A stretch of 64,000 nt of DNA from Epiperipatus broadwayi (lineage: Eukaryota; Onychophora; Udeonychophora; Euonychophora; Peripatidae), in assembly GCA_028023455.1 (NCBI GenBank), contig JAQFVV010013350.1, positions 62,001 through 126,000 of the forward strand. The letters are read 5' to 3'. This document shows, piece after piece, positions 61,261 to 64,000 of this stretch; within the stretch, counting starts at the first letter, position 1, and each line of letters starts with the position of its first letter. The position numbers were made by a program, and so were the translations under genes. Under the pieces are notes generated by a model that was not told the origin of the DNA, ran no database searches, and saw nothing but the letters and a program-made list of their open reading frames with translations.

Positions 61261-62370
61261 CTGTGTCCGTAATAATATTATGGTAAAATATTTAAATTTC
61301 TCCTTATTCCGGCATGTCACCATATTCCTTTTCATGTTCAATGTGTGCATATGCTCATATTAGCGGAATAAGCGTTAACTGGTATAATATATATATATAT
61401 ATTCCAGAAAAAAATCTATATAACTTTTTTGGGAGTTTGTAATAAGTTTGAGCGCCAAAATTGCATCAGCATCAATTCTACTACTTCTTCCAACTGCACC
61501 AAAGCATGCGCAGAGTCCACATTACAAACACAAAATATAATAAAGACAACTAGATCAAAAAAAATTTAACAAATATTTAAAAATAAGAAACTAAATTATA
61601 AATCAAACACAAATGTAAACACATCTCTTTTGAATATGATCATGCATTAAACATCACAAATTTAACATAATTTATATTAATTTCAAAGCCACTGTGAATT
61701 AATAATGAGTAATGGAATAAGTAATAACTTACAATAGCATCACACCCTGTATGAAAATATTGAATGACCGGAATTAACAAATGCTAATTAATATTAATCC
61801 AGCATCCATTTCCCAACAATCTATAAAATGAACCTTTTACATGTAGAAAGATGGTAAATTTGACAAATGATATTATTTAGTGACTATATAATTAGCGATA
61901 TTGTATTTGTTTATTATCACTCATTTAATTAAAAATAATTAACTCATGGGTATTTCTACCGTGTAAAGTTTGATGTTTGGCTTGAATGATACTGCTATGT
62001 TTACATCAATATTTTATTTGACATTAGGAAAAGTAAAGTTTGTCAAATTTGCTTTCTATATAAGATTCAATGTAGCAGATGTAAATTATGCAGCATACTA
62101 GATGTTCAAACTAATGCAATGATATTAATAGCTTTAGGAAATTGTTTGTTTCAATATATACATAAAATATAAAATACTGTATTATATATCAATATAGAAT
62201 TATATATAAAACCTAAATATTGGCTAACGCTATACTAGCAATTCAAAATAAAATAGAAATTCGTATAATCCTATAATATTTGGCTAAACAATAAAATTAT
62301 ACTAAAATTCATACACAACCATGGTTTCATCTATTAACAAATAGTTCTCATGTAAAATTCAAGTAAACAT
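61261..62370. other. AT-rich with a repeat terminus
   Basis: GTTAACTGGTATAA followed by a TA tract at 61372-61400 looks like another degenerate copy of the shared element end. A short minus frame near 61430-61530 (HALVQLEEVVELMLMQFWRS) reads protein-like but has no context. Confidence 0.4.
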
Positions 62371-62562
62371 ACAATATATATATATATAAGACATTTTGTG
62401 GGTTCATCCATGTTAAAAATTGTAAATATTGATATACAAACGTTTCGACTTGATCACACAAATCATCCACTGGATGATAAAAGGTAGAAAGACGGTTGTA
62501 GAGGTGCTACAATCACTGATTTGAAAAAAAAAACGTTAAAGTTCCACCCAATAGCAAAAATG
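62371..62562 (-). mobile_element. PLE 3' flank with a hammerhead-like motif
   Basis: On the minus strand, after the end of the PLE frame, the sequence reads GGATGATTTGTG, then ATCAAGTCGAAACG. GATGA, a five-pair stem (ATTTG with CAAGT) and CGAAAC are arranged as in a hammerhead ribozyme, which is known in PLE termini. The first two core bases (CU of CUGAUGA) are not matched, so it is probably a relic or a false match. The flank ends in a TA tract at 62371-62390. Confidence 0.35.
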
Positions 62563-63790
62563 TTAAATTAAGAATGTTTTTAAAAAAATATTTCCAAATA
62601 GGAGGAAGTTTGCATGTATCATCTCACTTGTTGATACAATATGGCCTTTTAAATATCTCAATGGCTTCTCTAATTTTGCATTGGTAGAGATTATCACATC
62701 TGGATATGATCCTGGTACTAGAAAAACAATTTTATGACCTGAATCTATAGTATGGAGTGAGTGCTGCTGCTGATGAGTCTTGTTTAACCGCATTAGCATG
62801 CTCATCTCTACTAACACTGATGTGATGATTACTCATACCTATGTAAGAAGCTTTACAATTTTCACATGAGATTTGATAAGCACTATGAGATTCAAGAGGG
62901 ATTGCAAGCTTAGGCTTGGTTATTATATTGCTGATCTGTTGATGAGTAGAAAATGCTGTATCTATATTATAGCATTTTAATATACATCCAATACTGTCTG
63001 GAGTTCCTATTACATATGGAACACATACCATAATAGCTTATTTATCATCTTTTTGCTTCCTATTTTGTCCATTTTGGGCTTGAAATAAGATGTTTTTATA
63101 AATTTATAATTATAACTATTTGCTAATAAAACACTATTAATATGATTTATTTCTTCTTTCATATGTGACTTATCTGAGAGGGTAATTGCTTTATTTAAAA
63201 GAGTTTTGGCTACAGAAACTATCTGAGTTGGGTGATACTGAGAATGGAAATGTAAATATCTGTCTCTGTGTATTCTTACTGAAATCGAAAAAGATAAACT
63301 ATTTGATGTTCTGGTGACTAGTAGATCAAAAAAAGGAAGTTTTCCATCAGACTCTGTCTCCATTGTAAATTTAATATGAGGATGCATATTATTTAAATGT
63401 AAGAAAAAATCATCTAATTTATTTTTTCCATGTTGCCATATGACAAAAGTGTCATCTATGTATCTGAACCAAATGAGAGGTTTTAAAGATAATGATTCTA
63501 AAGCACAAGTTTTCTATATTTTCCATGAATAAATCAGCTCTTATTCCTGAAATAGGTGAGCCCATAGGAGTACCAAAAACTTGTCTGTAATGCTGTCCAT
63601 TGTATACAAAATCTGTGTTCAAGAGACGATGTTTAATCAAAGCAATAATATGGTCTGGTAAATTGCAACGTTGTGAAATTATATTTAAAGCTTCATCAAA
63701 ACTGATTAAAATTACATTAGCATTAATTTTTAATTTTTTTAAAACAGAAATAAGATGAAAAGAGTTTTTAATATATGATTTAATAGATGG
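62563..63790 (-). pseudogene. Penelope-like element, RT core to GIY-YIG, 5'-truncated
   Basis: Reading leftwards from 63790: PSIKSYIKNSFHLISVLKKL, VILISFDEALNIISQR, then GTPMGSPISGIRADLFMENI. The catalytic box follows as FRYIDDTFVIW (63451-63462, intact DD), then MHPHIKFTMETESDG and PFFDLLVTRTSNSLSFSI. The linker VPYVIGTPDSIGCILK leads to a GIY-YIG nuclease: SAYQISCENCKASYIGMSNH and VSRDEHANAV. About eleven codons are missing between SFD and EAL, where the 32-34 kb copy has VSSMFANIPVE. Frameshifts occur near 63510, 63025 and 62780. Better preserved than the 32-kb copy but 5'-truncated at an inverted junction. Confidence 0.9.
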
Positions 63791-64000
63791 ACAAAATAGG
63801 AAACAAAAAGATGATAAATCAGCTATTAGGATTTGTGTTCCATATGTAAAAGGAACTACAGACAGTATTGAACTTATATTAAAACAATATAATATAAATA
63901 CAGCATTTTTTACTCATCAAAAGATCAGCAATATAATAACCAAGCCTAAGGATTTAATCCCTCTTGAATCTCATGGTATTTATCAAATCTCATGTAAAAT
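63787..64000 (+). pseudogene. Penelope-like element, linker and GIY-YIG start, cut by window end
   Basis: The plus strand reads AIRICVPYVKGTTDSIELIL, then NTAFFTHQKISNIITKPKDL and PLESHGIYQISCK, with the GIY motif intact. It is a close relative of the nuclease part of the minus-strand element on its left and runs outward from the same junction. The rest of the domain lies beyond the window. Confidence 0.85.

Overview
The window is AT-rich metazoan nuclear DNA with no bacterial or organellar content. The evidence is long (TA)n tracts, several retroelement classes (Penelope-like, RTE-type and a second LINE type), foldback elements, and short exon-like islands bounded by GT/AG splice signals. 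The species cannot be determined from the sequence. A large, repeat-rich invertebrate genome fits best. There is one assembly gap of exactly 500 N (6579-7078), flanked by the same sequence on both sides.

The most interesting host content is a candidate multi-exon gene on the minus strand between about 61.3 kb and 31.2 kb. I could place six candidate exons: 61182-61260, 58779-58858, 46479-46572, 44742-44791, 36854-37099 and 31173-31330. Reading phases match at three junctions (61.2 to 58.8 kb, 46.5 to 44.7 kb, 44.7 to 37.1 kb). They do not match at the other two, so exons are missing there or the chain is wrong. The predicted protein carries tyrosine motifs (DTYEKIDSYISL, IIYADLSF, STDYAMIDF), an NPLY motif and a PPVRPPKP proline motif. 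This suggests a phosphotyrosine docking protein or a receptor tail, with a loose resemblance to the GAB/DOS/IRS type. The rest of this region is intron filled with repeats.

Mobile DNA dominates the window. Penelope-like elements (PLEs) lie at 1-540 (+), 32023-34075 (-), 62563-63790 (-) and 63787-64000 (+); the last two meet head to head. RTE-type LINE 3' ends lie at 41215-41600, 41592-42250 and 57184-58230. A second LINE family has an endonuclease remnant at 5395-5566 and a reverse transcriptase remnant at 13879-15160. A pair of about 99 % identical 2.15-kb direct repeats (47061-49209 and 49754-51903) flanks 544 bp. Each copy carries a CCAAT box, a TATA box and a strong splice donor. Two diverged copies of a non-coding element of about 3.2 kb (24222-27526 and 37638-40758) share a hairpin-rich head and a CTGGTACAAT-like end. 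Foldback or palindromic elements lie at 4717-5364, 12995-13569, 36402-36615 and 44925-45336.

Most of the remaining sequence (notably 541-4716, 7861-12990, 15161-16430, 18903-21137, 21766-24221, 34080-36400, 42250-44280 and 58859-61181) is AT-rich sequence in which I see no gene. Coordinates of decayed elements are approximate, and all homology calls rest on motif reading without a database search.
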